The notes under the pieces: model-generated
The model's database searches: none
Told to the model about the DNA's origin: nothing
What the model saw: the letters and a program-made list of their open reading frames with translations, nothing else
Part shown: positions 20,348-31,149 of the stretch, piece by piece
How positions within the stretch are numbered: the first letter of the stretch is position 1
How the letters are laid out: the number at the start of each line of letters is the position of its first letter
Position numbers and translations under genes: made by a program
From: Zygnema cylindricum
Taxonomy: Eukaryota > Streptophyta > Zygnematophyceae > Zygnematales > Zygnemataceae
Direction: 5' to 3'
DNA: 64,000 bases
Assembly (NCBI GenBank): GCA_037447655.1
Contig: JBBHKE010000240.1
Span: 131,329-195,328 of the forward strand

Positions 20348-20838
20348 TAGCGTGTTCCCACCGGAAAAAAGTTCACTTCCGCAACAGACGGACGTTCGAA
20401 TAATGTACGGTTTTCTGAGAATCGACTTTGTAGATTTCGGAAGTTCTCGGAAAACCGTACAAACGAACTTCCTCAAAATATTGCGGGAAATAGAAGTAGG
20501 GTAAAAGTCGCGTCTTTCTGTGAAACAGACCAATGGTAACCCGAAAAGCTGACGTATCAAAAACAACATCCGAACAGCTCTTTCGTTGTTTTCGCGAGAA
20601 AAATCTGCATGACTTTGAGCCACCGTCCTCGTCCTTCGAACATAGTAAATTTGAAAATTTGCAGGTTTGTTTTCGTGCATTTGTTTGATGACGTCAAAGC
20701 GTATGACGTGTCATAGGACACCTTCGATCGGAGATACGTGCCAGAATTTTGGTGTGAACGACACCCGTTTTCCGATGAGTTTTCGGAAAATCATCAGAAT
20801 GGGCAAAATGTTACAAATGCTCCGGTGGGAACCGGCTA
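20348..20838. mobile_element. Harbinger-like MITE H2 in the copy-2 leader
   Basis: 491 bp. Ends TAGCGTGTTCCCACCGGA and the inverse of TAGCCGGTTCCCACCGGA (two mismatches), flanked by TCA (20345-20347 and 20839-20841). The GCGTGTTCCCA core is shared with H1. Copies 1 and 3 of the peptide unit lack this insert, which supports the boundaries. Confidence 0.75.
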
Positions 20839-20946
20839 TCATCCTCCGCACTTCTCCTCCCAAACGAGACAAAAAAAAGAAAAAAGAAAAAAAAGTGTGA
20901 CGCATCGCGCGACAGTACACGCTTTCGCCATCTGCCCGCTGACGTC

Positions 20947-21222
20947 ATGCATCGTCGTCCATTTCTCCTCCCGCTGCTCCTACTCGTTCTCCTATTCATC
21001 CGTACAGAAAGTTCAGGTCTCCCTGGGTGCTCTGGAGGCAAGCTGCTGCGTTTAATGCCGGGCGCCACGTGTCGATATCTCAAGAACTGTTTCGTCCCGC
21101 CGGACACTTTCAAATCGCTGAACAAATTCGCTTGTACGGCATCGGCGCTGAAAATGGTGTTAAGGAAAGTGAATCCGACAATATGTGTTTCCAAATTTGG
21201 TACGTCCGTACATTTTCTTTGA
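20947..21222 (+). CDS. Small secreted cysteine-rich peptide (intact copy 2)
   Basis: 91 codons from ATG 20947. Residues 1-22 form a classical signal peptide (MHRRPF, then a Leu/Val-rich core to about residue 18, then RTESS). The mature part has five cysteines (residues 28, 42, 48, 63, 80), a GGK motif, a VPPDTF motif after the third Cys and a basic stretch near 69-74. A GTACGT splice-donor-like site at 21200-21205 lies where copy 3 has GTATGT. The exon may therefore end at 21199 and continue in an unseen exon, which could supply a sixth cysteine; unspliced, it stops at TGA 21220. TGACGTCA overlaps the start codon. Family and function are not recognised; secretion is inferred from the signal peptide. 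Confidence 0.55.
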   Translation: MHRRPFLLPLLLLVLLFIRTESSGLPGCSGGKLLRLMPGATCRYLKNCFVPPDTFKSLNKFACTASALKMVLRKVNPTICVSKFGTSVHFL

Positions 21223-21730
21223 GAGGGGAGAGGGGAGAGGGGAGAGGGGAGAAGGGAGAGGGGAGAGGGGAGAGGGGAGAGGGGAGAGGGGAGATGAGAG
21301 ATGGGAGAGGGAAGAGGGGAGAGGCGAGAGGGGCTAGATATGATATGTGTCTGAAGATGTAGCGTGGCCGGACGTTTTAAAGATGGAGAAAAGGGGGAGG
21401 GGGGAGGGAAGGAAGGGGGACGAAAGGGGGTGAAGAGGGGGTGAGGGAAGAAGGAAGAGGGGGGACGGAGGAAAGAGGAGGGAGGAGGGAAAAGTGGGGA
21501 AGGAGGATAGTGGAGGGAGGAGGGGGAAAGGAGGAGGGGGGAGGGGGGTGGAGGAAGGAGGAGGGAAGAGGGAGGAATGGGAAGGAAAAGAAGGGATGTG
21601 GGAGGGAGGAACGATGGGGGAAGGAGGGAAGAGGGAGGAGGGGGGAGAAAGAGGAGGGGGGGGGGAGGAAGGAGGAGGAGCGAGGGAGGAGGTACGATTG
21701 GCGGGAGTTAGGGGAGGGAGGAGGGGCTGA
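21218..21730. repeat. Purine tract in copy 2 of the peptide unit
   Basis: (GGGGAGA)n that grades into GGGAGGAGG-rich sequence, with a short break around 21310-21370. Long open frames on both strands here are low-complexity artefacts. Confidence 0.9.
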
Positions 21731-21785
21731 GATGTGTAGCTGACACGTGTGCAATTGTTGTGTATTGGAAAAGGACAAGAATGTA

Positions 21786-21862
21786 CTGTAGTGCGCTTTT
21801 GGCATTTTTGTCATTTTGTGGATTTTGATGGCATGGGATGGCAGGCAAGTGTTGAGAAGATG
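21786..21862 (+). other. Conserved block downstream of the purine tract (copy 2)
   Basis: Matches 5803-5870: 'gtagtgc.c.tttt', then TTTTGTGGATTTTGATGGCA, then TGGGATG.CAGG. Followed by a second GA-rich region up to the B1 insertion. Confidence 0.55.
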
Positions 21863-22153
21863 TGGATTTTGTTAATTCACAGGGAGGAGTCAAAAATATG
21901 TGAACGAAAATAAGATGCAAATAACAAGAAGAAGAGAAAGAGAGGAAAGGTGGGAATGAGAAAGAGTAAGGAGCAAGAGGTAGTTAGGGAATAAGACGAC
22001 AACTATAGCACTGAACAATGACGAGGTAGAGTGTGTGAGCGAGAGGGAAGGCAAAGGTAGGAAAAGGGAGAGAGGAGTAACTTGTGAGGGACTTCCTTAG
22101 AGTGGGGCTAGAAGAAGAGAGAGGGAGAGAGACAAAGAGGGTGGGCAGAAAGA

Positions 22154-23202
22154 TGTAGAAACTAATGGTTTTATTAGTATTTTCTAGGTCTGAAAAGAAA
22201 TATAGAAGTCGAGGCAGTCTATCTCTAACTTCTCTCTCCAACTCTCAAACTTGTCGCAGTCACTGAGAAATTGGAGAGGAAGCTAGAGCCATGGCTACCT
22301 TGGCTATCCTGAGGTTTACGGGAATTTTATATTAGGGTTTATTTATTTAAGTAAAATATATGTGCCGGCGGCAAGATTTGATCCTTGTACCTGCCGGCCG
22401 TCAAACACGGAGTAGCCGGTAGCCTTAGCCGTTTCATCTAGCAGTAGTGTTGCCTAGCATATAGTTTGATAATTATTTAAATATGTATACGTGCGATAAA
22501 CCATTTAACTAGAATTAATTACGGGATACATAGATCCAGTAATATGTAATGTACGACTTACGGTACGGACATAAATCAGTACCGCGCATTTGTTTCGTAA
22601 ATGAAACAAATACCGCGCATGTATTTATTACGGCTACGATTAAAGCCGAATTTAATCGGACGGCCGGGATTAGCGCCGAAATCGCGGAGGAAGATTTCGG
22701 CGGTTTGTGGCCATCGCCACATCGGATGACGCGTGGCAAAATTCCGTTGGATTGTGGAAACTCCGGAGATTATGGCACCGAATCCGGATTTGACATGTGT
22801 CGACATTTTGGCCATGTCGTACAATGTCCGTACATAAAGTACACCAGTAGCTGTACTTTTGCGTACGGAACTCAATTCTGATTGGTTCCGTACATCAGTA
22901 GATAGAGTCTGTGAGAGAGATAGGACTTAGAAAAATTAGAAGATAGGACCCTCTCTCCCAGAGAGCTTCTGTACAAAAGGTCAACTTTGACCCTCCATAA
23001 CTTACTGCTCAGGGGAGCAAATTCAGAGATTCTTTTTGCTATCGACTCAGGGGAGTCTTTTCTTCACAGGGGTGAAAATGGTCAGAGTTTTTGTCTGCCA
23101 GGGTGGCAGTTATTTTTGCTTAAACACAAAGGGGTCAGGATTATCCTAGAGGCTTCTTGGAAGCTGTCCACTCTGAAGACTTATGGAGGTCTCAGAGTTT
23201 CA
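22154..23202 (+). repeat. B1 5' LTR (family B)
   Basis: 1049 bp, TGTAGAAACT...GAGTTTCA. U3 hairpin GCCGGCGGCAAG...CTTG..GCCGGC at 22364-22398, about ten GTAC words at 22545-22975, AGGG-loop hairpins at 23006-23109, and gag ATG at 23183 inside the LTR. Short open frames of 74, 99 and 110 codons recur in every B LTR because the LTRs are near-identical; they are not called as genes. Confidence 0.93.
23006..23109 (+). promoter_or_regulatory. Four AGGG-loop hairpins in the B1 leader
   Basis: TGCTC-AGGG-GAGCA (23006-23019), GACTC-AGGG-GAGTC (23044-23057), TTCAC-AGGG-GTGAA (23063-23076; 6 bp as CTTCAC/GTGAAG in the other B LTRs) and CTGCC-AGGGT-GGCAG (23095-23109). Four different stems share the same loop within about 100 nt of the presumed genomic RNA leader. 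Confidence 0.75.
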
Positions 23203-26200
23203 GGTTATGGGCCCACCCTCTAGGGTACCAATATTTAATGGAACTGGCTTCATATACTGGGAAAGTATGATGATAGGAGCTCTATGCGAAAAAAGGTTTT
23301 GGGGGATAGTGAGTGGACGATTGGGGCGTCCATCAAGTCTTGGAATTCCTCCAGGGTTTAAAGGAAGCAGATTCACCAGGAAAGAGGATTCACCTTCAAC
23401 GGAGGAAACAAAGGAAGGAGAGGTGGTGGACAAAGGAAAGGAGAAGGAGGCGACCACACCAATAGCAACTGGTTTAGCATTCATGTCACCTATTCCGAGG
23501 AACGAGGAGAATGATACTGAAACCTGGGACTTCAACAATATGGCGGCAAAGCACTTCATCCTACGCCATCTCACTCAAGGACTTGCATGTCCTCATTTGC
23601 AGGTAGAGAGGGCATCCGATCTTTGGATGACTCTCATAGAGATGTACCGAAGTGGTACGATTCAGCAACAACAGTTGGCTGATCAGAAAGTTAAGGAGTA
23701 TGTATACAAAGGGGGAAATATGTTGGATTTTTGCAATGAGCTTGCTACACTCTTCATGGAGCTAGAGAGTGCGGGTAAAGTTTTTAGTGAAAAAGAAAAA
23801 GTTAACTGTTTACTAATGAAGTTACCTGATGAGTTCGAGAACATAGTCAACCGTGTGCAGGACTTGCCGGACTCAAGTAGATATGGAACTCAGTGGTAGG
23901 GATGATTCTCGTTCGAGAGAATACGATTGAGATCCGAAGGGGAGGAAAGAGTGGCCAAGCCTTGGCAACAGCGACCGATTGGAGGAACAAGGATTCTCGG
24001 AAACCAGTCAGAAACTATGGGGGTAGGGAGCGGGAAAAACAGGTTGGCGAGTTCGAACCAAGGGCTCCCAAAGGTTTATGTCATTTTTGTAAGAAACCTG
24101 GGCACTATATGGCAGAGTGCACCAAGCTAACCGAGCTTCGGTTAAAGGAGGGGCAGACCGGTGGTACCCCGAGAGGAAAGAAAAAGGCCCTTGTCACACA
24201 GGTACTTGAGGCGGAATCCGAGGACGAGGACGATGAGCTCCTTTTGGATGAGGAGTTGGAGGCGAAAACTGAGGTTGAAATTCCACGAAGGCAGAAATGT
24301 GCTTACGGTGGATTGAAAGGTGAAGCAGGCTGGATTATAGATTCAGGTGCCTCAATGCACATGTGTAAGGATAGACACCTGTTCACTAAGATAAGAAAGA
24401 TTCCCACCGTAGAGATAGAGTACGGGGATGGGAGGATAGTCACCACTACTCTTGTAGGATCGGTAGATCTGAAAGTGTTAGTTGAAGGAAAGACATCCAT
24501 ATTAACATTCTCCGATGTATTGTTTATTCCGGAGCTGAACAAAAACCTTATCTCTACATCAGTATTAGATGATAAGGGTTTTTTCACTAGCACTAGGGAA
24601 GGAGTCTTTACTGCTAGTTTTGAGGAGGATGTCTATTTCATTGCTGAGAAAGGTAGCCATGGGATGTTTAGGCTGATCTTAAGTAATGAAACGAAGAAAC
24701 TTTATTATGCTGGTGTTCATGATATTATGATGTGGCATAAGAGGCTTGGGCATGTGAATCTAGATAAGTTAAGAGAGATGAAAAAGATGGGAGTGGTGGA
24801 AGGGATACAGTTCAGTGAGAGTGATGATATAAGTGATTGTAGTGGGTGTGCTCAAGGTAAAGCACACAGATTACCTTTTCCAAAAACAGCCACCTACAAG
24901 GGAGAAAAACTTCTAGATCTAGTACACACAGATATTTGGGGACCGGCTAGAGTGCCCTCACCGGGGGGGAAGAGATTTATGATGACTATAACTGATGATT
25001 GGTCTCGGTATTCCCGAGTATATTTTTTGAAAAACAAGTCAGAAGCTGAGGACTGTTTTAGACAATATAAAGCATGGAGCGAAAAACTCCATGAAACTCC
25101 AATCAAGAGAGTAAGGAGTGACAATGGTGGAGAGTATACTTCTAACCAGTTTGAGGATTTTTTGAGGGAAGATGGGGTTCAACACCAAAAGACAGTGCCA
25201 GAAAATCCTGAACAGAATGGGGTAGCTGAAAGGTTAAATAGAACACTAAGTGATAGTGCTAGAAGTATGTTGTCGGATAAGAAGATAGGAAAAAGGTTTT
25301 GGGCAGAAGCAATGAACTGTGCTAATTACCTCAAAAATAGAGTTCTTACTTCAGCTATAAAAGATCAAACACCTTATGAGAGATGGACAGGCCGGAAACC
25401 AAACTTATCTCATTTAAAGGTTTTCGGCAGTCAAGTATTCAGTCTAGATACTGATCTGTCCAATTGGAAGCTAGATCCTAAAGGAAAACCGGGATACTTA
25501 TTAGGATATGATGAGGATGTTAAAGGATATAGAGTTTATGATCTAAAAAGAGAAGATATAATCTTAGTAAAGCATCTAGTAGTTATGGATGAAGGAAATT
25601 CTGTGGATCCCTTCAAATATACAAAGTCAGTAAAAATCAGATTTGAGTCAGAAAATTCTGATGACTTTGAGCTTCCTAACTATCCAGGTTTTAGAGACGA
25701 TGACATTCTTGCAGGAACAAATCAGACCGAAAAGGACTCGGCTGTGGAAACTCCAGTGACAACTCTACTCGAAGCGGAAGACGTGGTGGAAATTGATTCG
25801 GAATCAAGGGATAGGGGAGAAGCCGAGTTTGTTCGAAAGAATCCACGAGAACCATCTATTCCGGCCTCAGATTTTGAGGGAGGGAGGAGAAGTAGCAAAA
25901 GATTGCAAGAAAAACAGGTTAATAACAAGGTAACTAAACTATCTCATCAAGATGAACCTCAAACTTATCGAGAGGCGATGACTTGTCCAGAAAGAAACCG
26001 GTGGAAGACAGCCATCAATGAGGAGATGGCTTCAATCATGGCAGCCGATACTTGGGAGCTGGTGGACTGTCCACCTAACCGAAAACCAATCGGTTGTAAG
26101 TGGGTTTTCAAACTGAAACTGAACCCAGATAACACAATCGAGTGCTACAAGGCCAGATTAGTGGCAAAGGGATTTACACAAAAGGAAGGAATTGACTACG

Positions 26201-27540
26201 AGGAAACCTTTGCCCCGGTGGTCAGATTTCCCTCCGTCCGCATACTTCTCAGTTTAGCAGCGGCGGAAGACATGGAAGTGCACCAGATGGACATCAAAAC
26301 AGCCTTTTTGCATGGAGAATTGGAAGAGGAGATCTTCATGCGACAACCCGAAGGGTTTGTGGAAGAAGGAGAGGAGAGTAAGGTATGCCGGCTGATTAAA
26401 TCTCTTTATGGTTTGAAACAGGCGCCCCGACAGTGGAATAAGAAGCTTGATGAGTTTCTTACCGGTCTAGGATATATTCGGATCAGCTCAGATCACTCAA
26501 TCTATGTTTTCGAAGATGAGGAAGGTTTTATATTTATTGCAATTTATGTTGATGATTTGCTTGTTTTAAGTAAATCAATGGAAAAAATTAATAAACTGAA
26601 AACCGATCTTAAGGGGAGATTTGAAATGAAGGATATGGGGGAAGCAAAATATATTTTGGGAATTCAAGTAGAGAGAGACCGAAAAAGAAAAATTATAAGA
26701 TTGACTCAAAAGGAAGCAATAGGAAACATGCTTGAAAAATTTCAAATGGATAAAGCTAATAGTTGCACAACTCCAATGGAATTGAAGAAGGGAAGTGAGG
26801 GGAGTGAGGAAGAAGGAGTCATAGTCTTAGACGAGGAATTATCTCCTGAAGAACAGAAGTTCATGCAGACTATTCCTTACAGGCAAGTAGTGGGAAGTCT
26901 AATCTATTTTATGAATTGTACCCGGCCGGATTTAGCTGCAGCTGTAGGAGTGCTGAGTAGAAGTCTAAATGCTCCCACTAAGAAGGATTGGGAGGCAGCT
27001 AAAAGAGTCCTTAGATACTTGGTAGGAACTAGAGATCTATGGTTGCATTTGGGTGGGGAGAATACTGACATCACTACTTGGAGTGATGCCAGTTATGGTG
27101 ATGCTCCGATGAGGAGATGTACTTCTGGATATGTATTATATGTGGGTGATGGGGCTTGCTGTTGGAGTAGCAAACAGCAAAAGGTTATTGCTCAGTCCAC
27201 CATGGAGGCTGAGTATATGGCCTCTTGCTCTGCTGTAAAAGAATTGATGTGGGTCAAGTCTTTGCTTGGTGAGCTTGGTCACCTTAAGAGTGGTGTGCAG
27301 AAAATATTTTCTGATAATCAGGCAGCAATAGCTATTTCTGCCAATCCTAAACACCATTTTAAAGCCAAACACATGGACATCAGACTCAGCTTTGTTAGAG
27401 AGAAAGTAGAAAACAAAATAATCAGTTTAGAGTACAGACCAGATAGTGAGATGGTAGCAGATATGATGACCAAACCTGTGCCTTCCCCTAAGCTAATTTT
27501 TTGCAGGGAGAAGTGTGGTCTGAAATTAAAGATTGACTAG
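23183..27540 (+). pseudogene. gag-pol: Gag-pol polyprotein of B1, one frameshift
   Basis: Starts at ATG 23183 in the LTR. Gag (YWESMM near the N-terminus, helical domain with SDLWMTLIEMYRSG and QQQLADQKVKEYVYKGG) is open to 23899. Relative to B2/B3, one base is missing at about 23876-23880, and the remaining frame continues to TAG 27540. Domains in order are the zinc knuckle CHFCKKPGHYMAEC (about 24079-24120), protease DSGAS (24340), integrase HHCC zone and D-D-E core (HTD, SDN, NGVAE; about 24730-25230), reverse transcriptase (FLHGELEEEIFM, YGLKQAPRQW, YVDD at 26545-26556) and RNase H (SDASYGD, MEAEYMA, DNQAAI; to about 27480). All catalytic residues are present. Gag and pol share one frame, as in most copia elements of plants and insects. 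Confidence 0.92.
23203..23217 (+). promoter_or_regulatory. Primer binding site, half-tRNA iMet type (B1)
   Basis: GGTTATGGGCCCACC immediately 3' of the LTR, identical to A1, matching the anticodon arm of initiator tRNA-Met over 13 nt. Confidence 0.8.
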
Positions 27541-27553
27541 AAAATAAGGGGAG

Positions 27554-28602
27554 TGTAGAAACTAATGGTTTTATTAGTATTTTCTAGGTCTGAAAAGAAA
27601 TATAGAAGTCGAGGCAGTCTATCTCTAACTTCTCTCTCCAACTCTCAAACTTGTCGCAGTCACTGAGGAATTGGAGAGGAAGCTAGAGCCATGGCTACCT
27701 TGGCTATCCTGAGGTTTACGGGAATTTTATATTAGGGTATATTTATTTAAGTAAAATATATGTGCCGGCGGCAAGATTTGATCCTTGTACCTGCCGGCCG
27801 TCAAACACGGAGTAGCCGGTAGCCTTAGCCGTTTCATCTAGCAGTAGTGTTGCCTAGCATATAGTTTGATAATTATTTAAATATGTATACGTGCGATAAA
27901 CCATTTAACTAGAATTAATTACGGGATACATAGATCCAGTAATATGTAATGTACGACTTACGGTACGGACATAAATCAGTACCGCGCATTTGTTTCGTAA
28001 ATGAAACAAATACCGCGCATGTATTTATTACGGCTACGATTAAAGCCGAATTTAATCGGACGGCCGGGATTAGCGCCGAAATCGCGGAGGAAGATTTCGG
28101 CGGTTTGTGGCCATCGCCACATCGGATGACGCGTGGCAAAATTCCGTTGGATTGTGGAAACTCCGGAGATTATGGCACCGAATCCGGATTTGACATGTGT
28201 CGACATTTTGGCCATGTCGTACAATGTCCGTACATAAAGTACACCGGTAGCTGTACTTTTGCGTACGGAACTCAATTCTGATTGGTTCCGTACATCAGTA
28301 GATAGAGTCTGTGAGAGAGATAGGACTTAGAAAAATTAGAAGATAGGACCCTCTCTCCCAGAGAGCTTCTGTACAAAAGGTCAACTTTGACCCTCCATAA
28401 CTTACTGCTCAGGGGAGCAAATTCAGAGATTCTTTTTGCTATCGACTCAGGGGAGTCTTTTCTTCACAGGGGTGAAGTTGGTCAGAGTTTTTGTCTGCCA
28501 GGGTGGCAGTTATTTTTGCTTAAACACAAAGGGGTCAGGATTATCCTAAAGGCTTCTTGGAAGCTGTCCACTCTGAAGACTTATGGAGGTCTCAGAGTTT
28601 CA
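27554..28602 (+). repeat. B1 3' LTR
   Basis: 1049 bp, preceded by the polypurine tract AAAATAAGGGGAG and followed by the AAAGA duplication. Differs from the 5' LTR at about six positions. Confidence 0.93.
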
Positions 28603-28607
28603 AAAGA

Positions 28608-29222
28608 CAGAGGGAGGGGGAGAGAGACACAGAGTGAGAGAGGAATAGGGTGAGAGAGAGAGAGAGGGAGGGGGAGAGAGTGTGAGAGACTGTGGGGAAA
28701 ATACGTCTTTGAGGGTGTTTCAACAAATGGGTAATACGAAAAGAAAGGTCAAGTGGTCAATCTTCGGGGATCTGTTTTCATTTTGGTTGTAAAAGGGGAA
28801 ATGCTAGCTAGTTCCTTGTCATGGGAGTGAAAGAAATTATTTTTCTAGGTGAAATTTTATTGAAGTTCACCAACCTTCGTAAGCTGAAAAGATTAGCGTC
28901 TGTTCATTTCTGTTTTTCTCAAAAGGACTATATTTTGCATTTTTGGTTAACGTTTGAATGCCTGTGTTTTTTTTTATGTTTTCATTTTGAAATGGGAGAT
29001 GTTTGGAAATGATTGAGATGCTTCACAAATTTCAAAATTTTGTGTGAGATTGTGAAATTCTTCGTAGGGATGTTGGAAATTGAAAAAAATCGTATGTGTT
29101 GGATTATCCTAAATTCAAGATTTTCAAAAACCGGTTGATGTCCTAAAATTTGGCAATTCTAACCTTGTGTGCATAACTGTGCACAAATATTCCAAGTTTT
29201 TTTTATTTCTATCACGACTATA
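28608..29222 (+). repeat. Secreted-peptide unit, copy 2, 3' part
   Basis: Continuation of the unit after B1: GA tract to about 28690, then AT-rich sequence matching 6235-6860 of copy 1 ('tctttgaggg', 'tttca.aaatgg', 'ggggaaatgct', 'ttccttgtcat', 'attgagatgcttcacaaa'). No gene recognised. Confidence 0.65.
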
Positions 29223-29447
29223 GTTGTTCCTCATTGTTAGATGTACATAGTAGAATCGCGCGAATCAACGCTCCGCTGAAGTGCAACACCTTTCGGTTCT
29301 GTCGGAAACGTCTAACTGGCGATTCGTGAAGTTATATACGTCTGCTGACATGTCAGTTCGTGTCGGAAATCTTGAATTCCCATTTCCGAAGTTCGGTTCT
29401 ACATTTTGTTGATTGTACGGTTGCATCGAATACTGTACGGTTTTACA

Positions 29448-30296
29448 TGTACACCTTGAATCGCTATAAGAGTTATGAAATAATTAGAGCTAAAAGACAA
29501 TTAACGTTATTAACGCTAATTAGGGATTTTCAATTAAAAAAAAAAAAAACTCTAATTTATCAATAATTCTAATTTGTGTTTTTTCCTGTAAATATTGTCG
29601 GCAATTAAGATCTTTAAACCATAGTTCAAAAGTAGGCGTTTTTATGGTAGGCCTTTGGTCGGCGCCTTTATCGTAAGTTGTGTTATGGGCTTTTCATATG
29701 AACTTATTAGATGGCAACTTTGATCACAGACCGTCCGATCGCTCGAATCTGACGGTGTAAATAAAAAAATTTGATCCGAATGATTTAATTGGTTCGAATA
29801 GGTCCGAATACAATATGGGTCTTAAGGTCATATTGTATGTTTTGCATACAATAGGCATATTGTACGGGCCCACCTACTTTTGAACTATGCTATAAACGTA
29901 TAAAATGCTTGAAATTGTACGTTGTCGCGTGATTCTGACATCCGCAAGTGCTGGAAATCTTCAAGCTGTTAAATGTTAACGCTACACCATGAATCATGTA
30001 ATGTCACACTTTTTTTGTCAAACGTTTTCGAGTGCACAGTCACATGCGCGCGCGACTGTATTAAACTTTTTTCTTTACTTTTTTACTTATTAAATTACAA
30101 AATGGTACAGAACTGAATGGTTCGTTCACCACACTACTTAAAACGTCACTACATTACAGTTATTAACCTTAATAACTGTGGTACCTAAAATAATGTTAAA
30201 AACTTTTTAGAATTATGAACTCTATTTAAGATTTTGGGTCAAAATTTGGGGGCGATGAATTAGCGTTATAAACACTAATAGCGATTCACAGTGTAG
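29448..30296. mobile_element. Degenerate TIR element containing a hAT-like MITE
   Basis: The left end TGTACACCTTGAATCGCTAT and right end, inverse of CTACACTGTGAATCGCTATT, are imperfect inverted repeats of about 30 bp. No clear target duplication and no coding capacity. The MITE at 29620-29889 lies inside. Confidence 0.45.
29620..29889. mobile_element. hAT-like MITE M1
   Basis: 270 bp with perfect 17-bp terminal inverted repeats CATAGTTCAAAAGTAGG / CCTACTTTTGAACTATG. Flanking 8-mers CTTTAAAC and CTATAAAC (one mismatch) fit the 8-bp duplication of hAT elements. A relative lies at 46544-46996. Confidence 0.7.
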
Positions 30297-31149
30297 TGGT
30301 TCATAGTGGTCTTTGTTATGACATATATGGAACTTCGTCGGCACGCAAAACTTACGCCTTGCCACATGGGCGACAGTACAGTACAACGTGAATCACTATT
30401 AACATTAAGAAATAACTAGTGTAAAAGAACAATTAGAGTTATTAGCTCTAATCTTGGTTTAAAACCTTTCGCCAAGAAAAAATGAACCCCAATTTATCCA
30501 GGATCCAATTTCATGATGTGTCAAAAGGTCAATATGTACATGTAAGGAGAGAATGCCATTCATTCATGATTTCTCATTCGACTATATTTCTCATCGCTGG
30601 AGATGCAATAGTTTTGGGTTTTCCCTTAAATACAAACAATATGAAAACAAAAATAATTTTGATATTTTACATTCAAACTTTCTCTATGAGGGTGAGTTTA
30701 TCTTATGTTGTTGTACCATGCCGTACTCTGAAGTTTTTGTTTTTTTGAATAATACCTCAACTGTAAAATCTATCAATATTCTTTCAAGGACATGGCATAA
30801 GAATCGACCTTTTTTTTTAATGAATCCTCATCACGTAGTCGGCTAAATTGCATGCAGTAGTGTAGATTTGTGTATTGGTAGCCATTTGTTGACAACCAAT
30901 ATGTACCTTTCTTAACCTATCGATAATCGATATATTGGTGCGATATATCGGTGAAGGAATCATCTATGTATTTCCAATATATTGCAATGGATTCCTGATA
31001 AATATCAGGCTTATAACTACCCACGGTAATTCCGTACTTTGGTGCGTAATGTACTGTGAAAAAAAATCCAAAACCCCCCCTCCCCGTCGCGATATTGTTG
31101 TACTAGTATTGTACTTAAATGATGAATTCAACCAAATGTTATCGCGACG
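30297..31149. other. AT-rich spacer; TATCGATA-rich fragment at about 30905-30990
   Basis: No supported gene. Open frames at 30482-30748 and 30553-30846 overlap in different frames, lack motifs and have no homologue in the window. A short TATCGATA-rich fragment resembles the foldback arms at 10.5 kb. Confidence 0.4.

Larger units (their letters stand above)
20270..22148 (+). repeat. Secreted-peptide unit, copy 2, 5' part
   Basis: Homologous to copy 1 (leader, exon, purine tract, conserved block, second GA tract). It is interrupted by MITE H2 at 20348-20838 and cut at its 3' GA tract by element B1; the remainder follows at 28608-29222. It is the best preserved copy. Confidence 0.75.
22154..28602 (+). 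mobile_element. Copia element B1, full length
   Basis: 6449-bp LTR retrotransposon with 1049-bp LTRs, half-tRNA primer site, one gag-pol frame and a GGGGAG polypurine tract, flanked by a perfect AAAGA duplication (22149-22153 and 28603-28607). I count about six LTR differences, so it is young. It is inserted in the GA tract of peptide unit copy 2. Apart from one frameshift in gag (about 23876-23880) it appears intact. Confidence 0.95.

Noticed and set aside
21377-21814. 145-codon minus-strand and 100-codon Gly/Glu/Arg plus-strand frames
   Set aside because: Artefacts of the GGGAGG tract.
22515-22881. 74-, 99- and 110-codon frames repeated in every family B LTR
   Set aside because: Conservation reflects LTR identity of 98-99%; the frames overlap on both strands in U3 and have no start context or domain.
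30482-30846. Two overlapping plus-strand frames of 88 and 97 codons
   Set aside because: Different frames of AT-rich DNA with no motif or homologue in the window.
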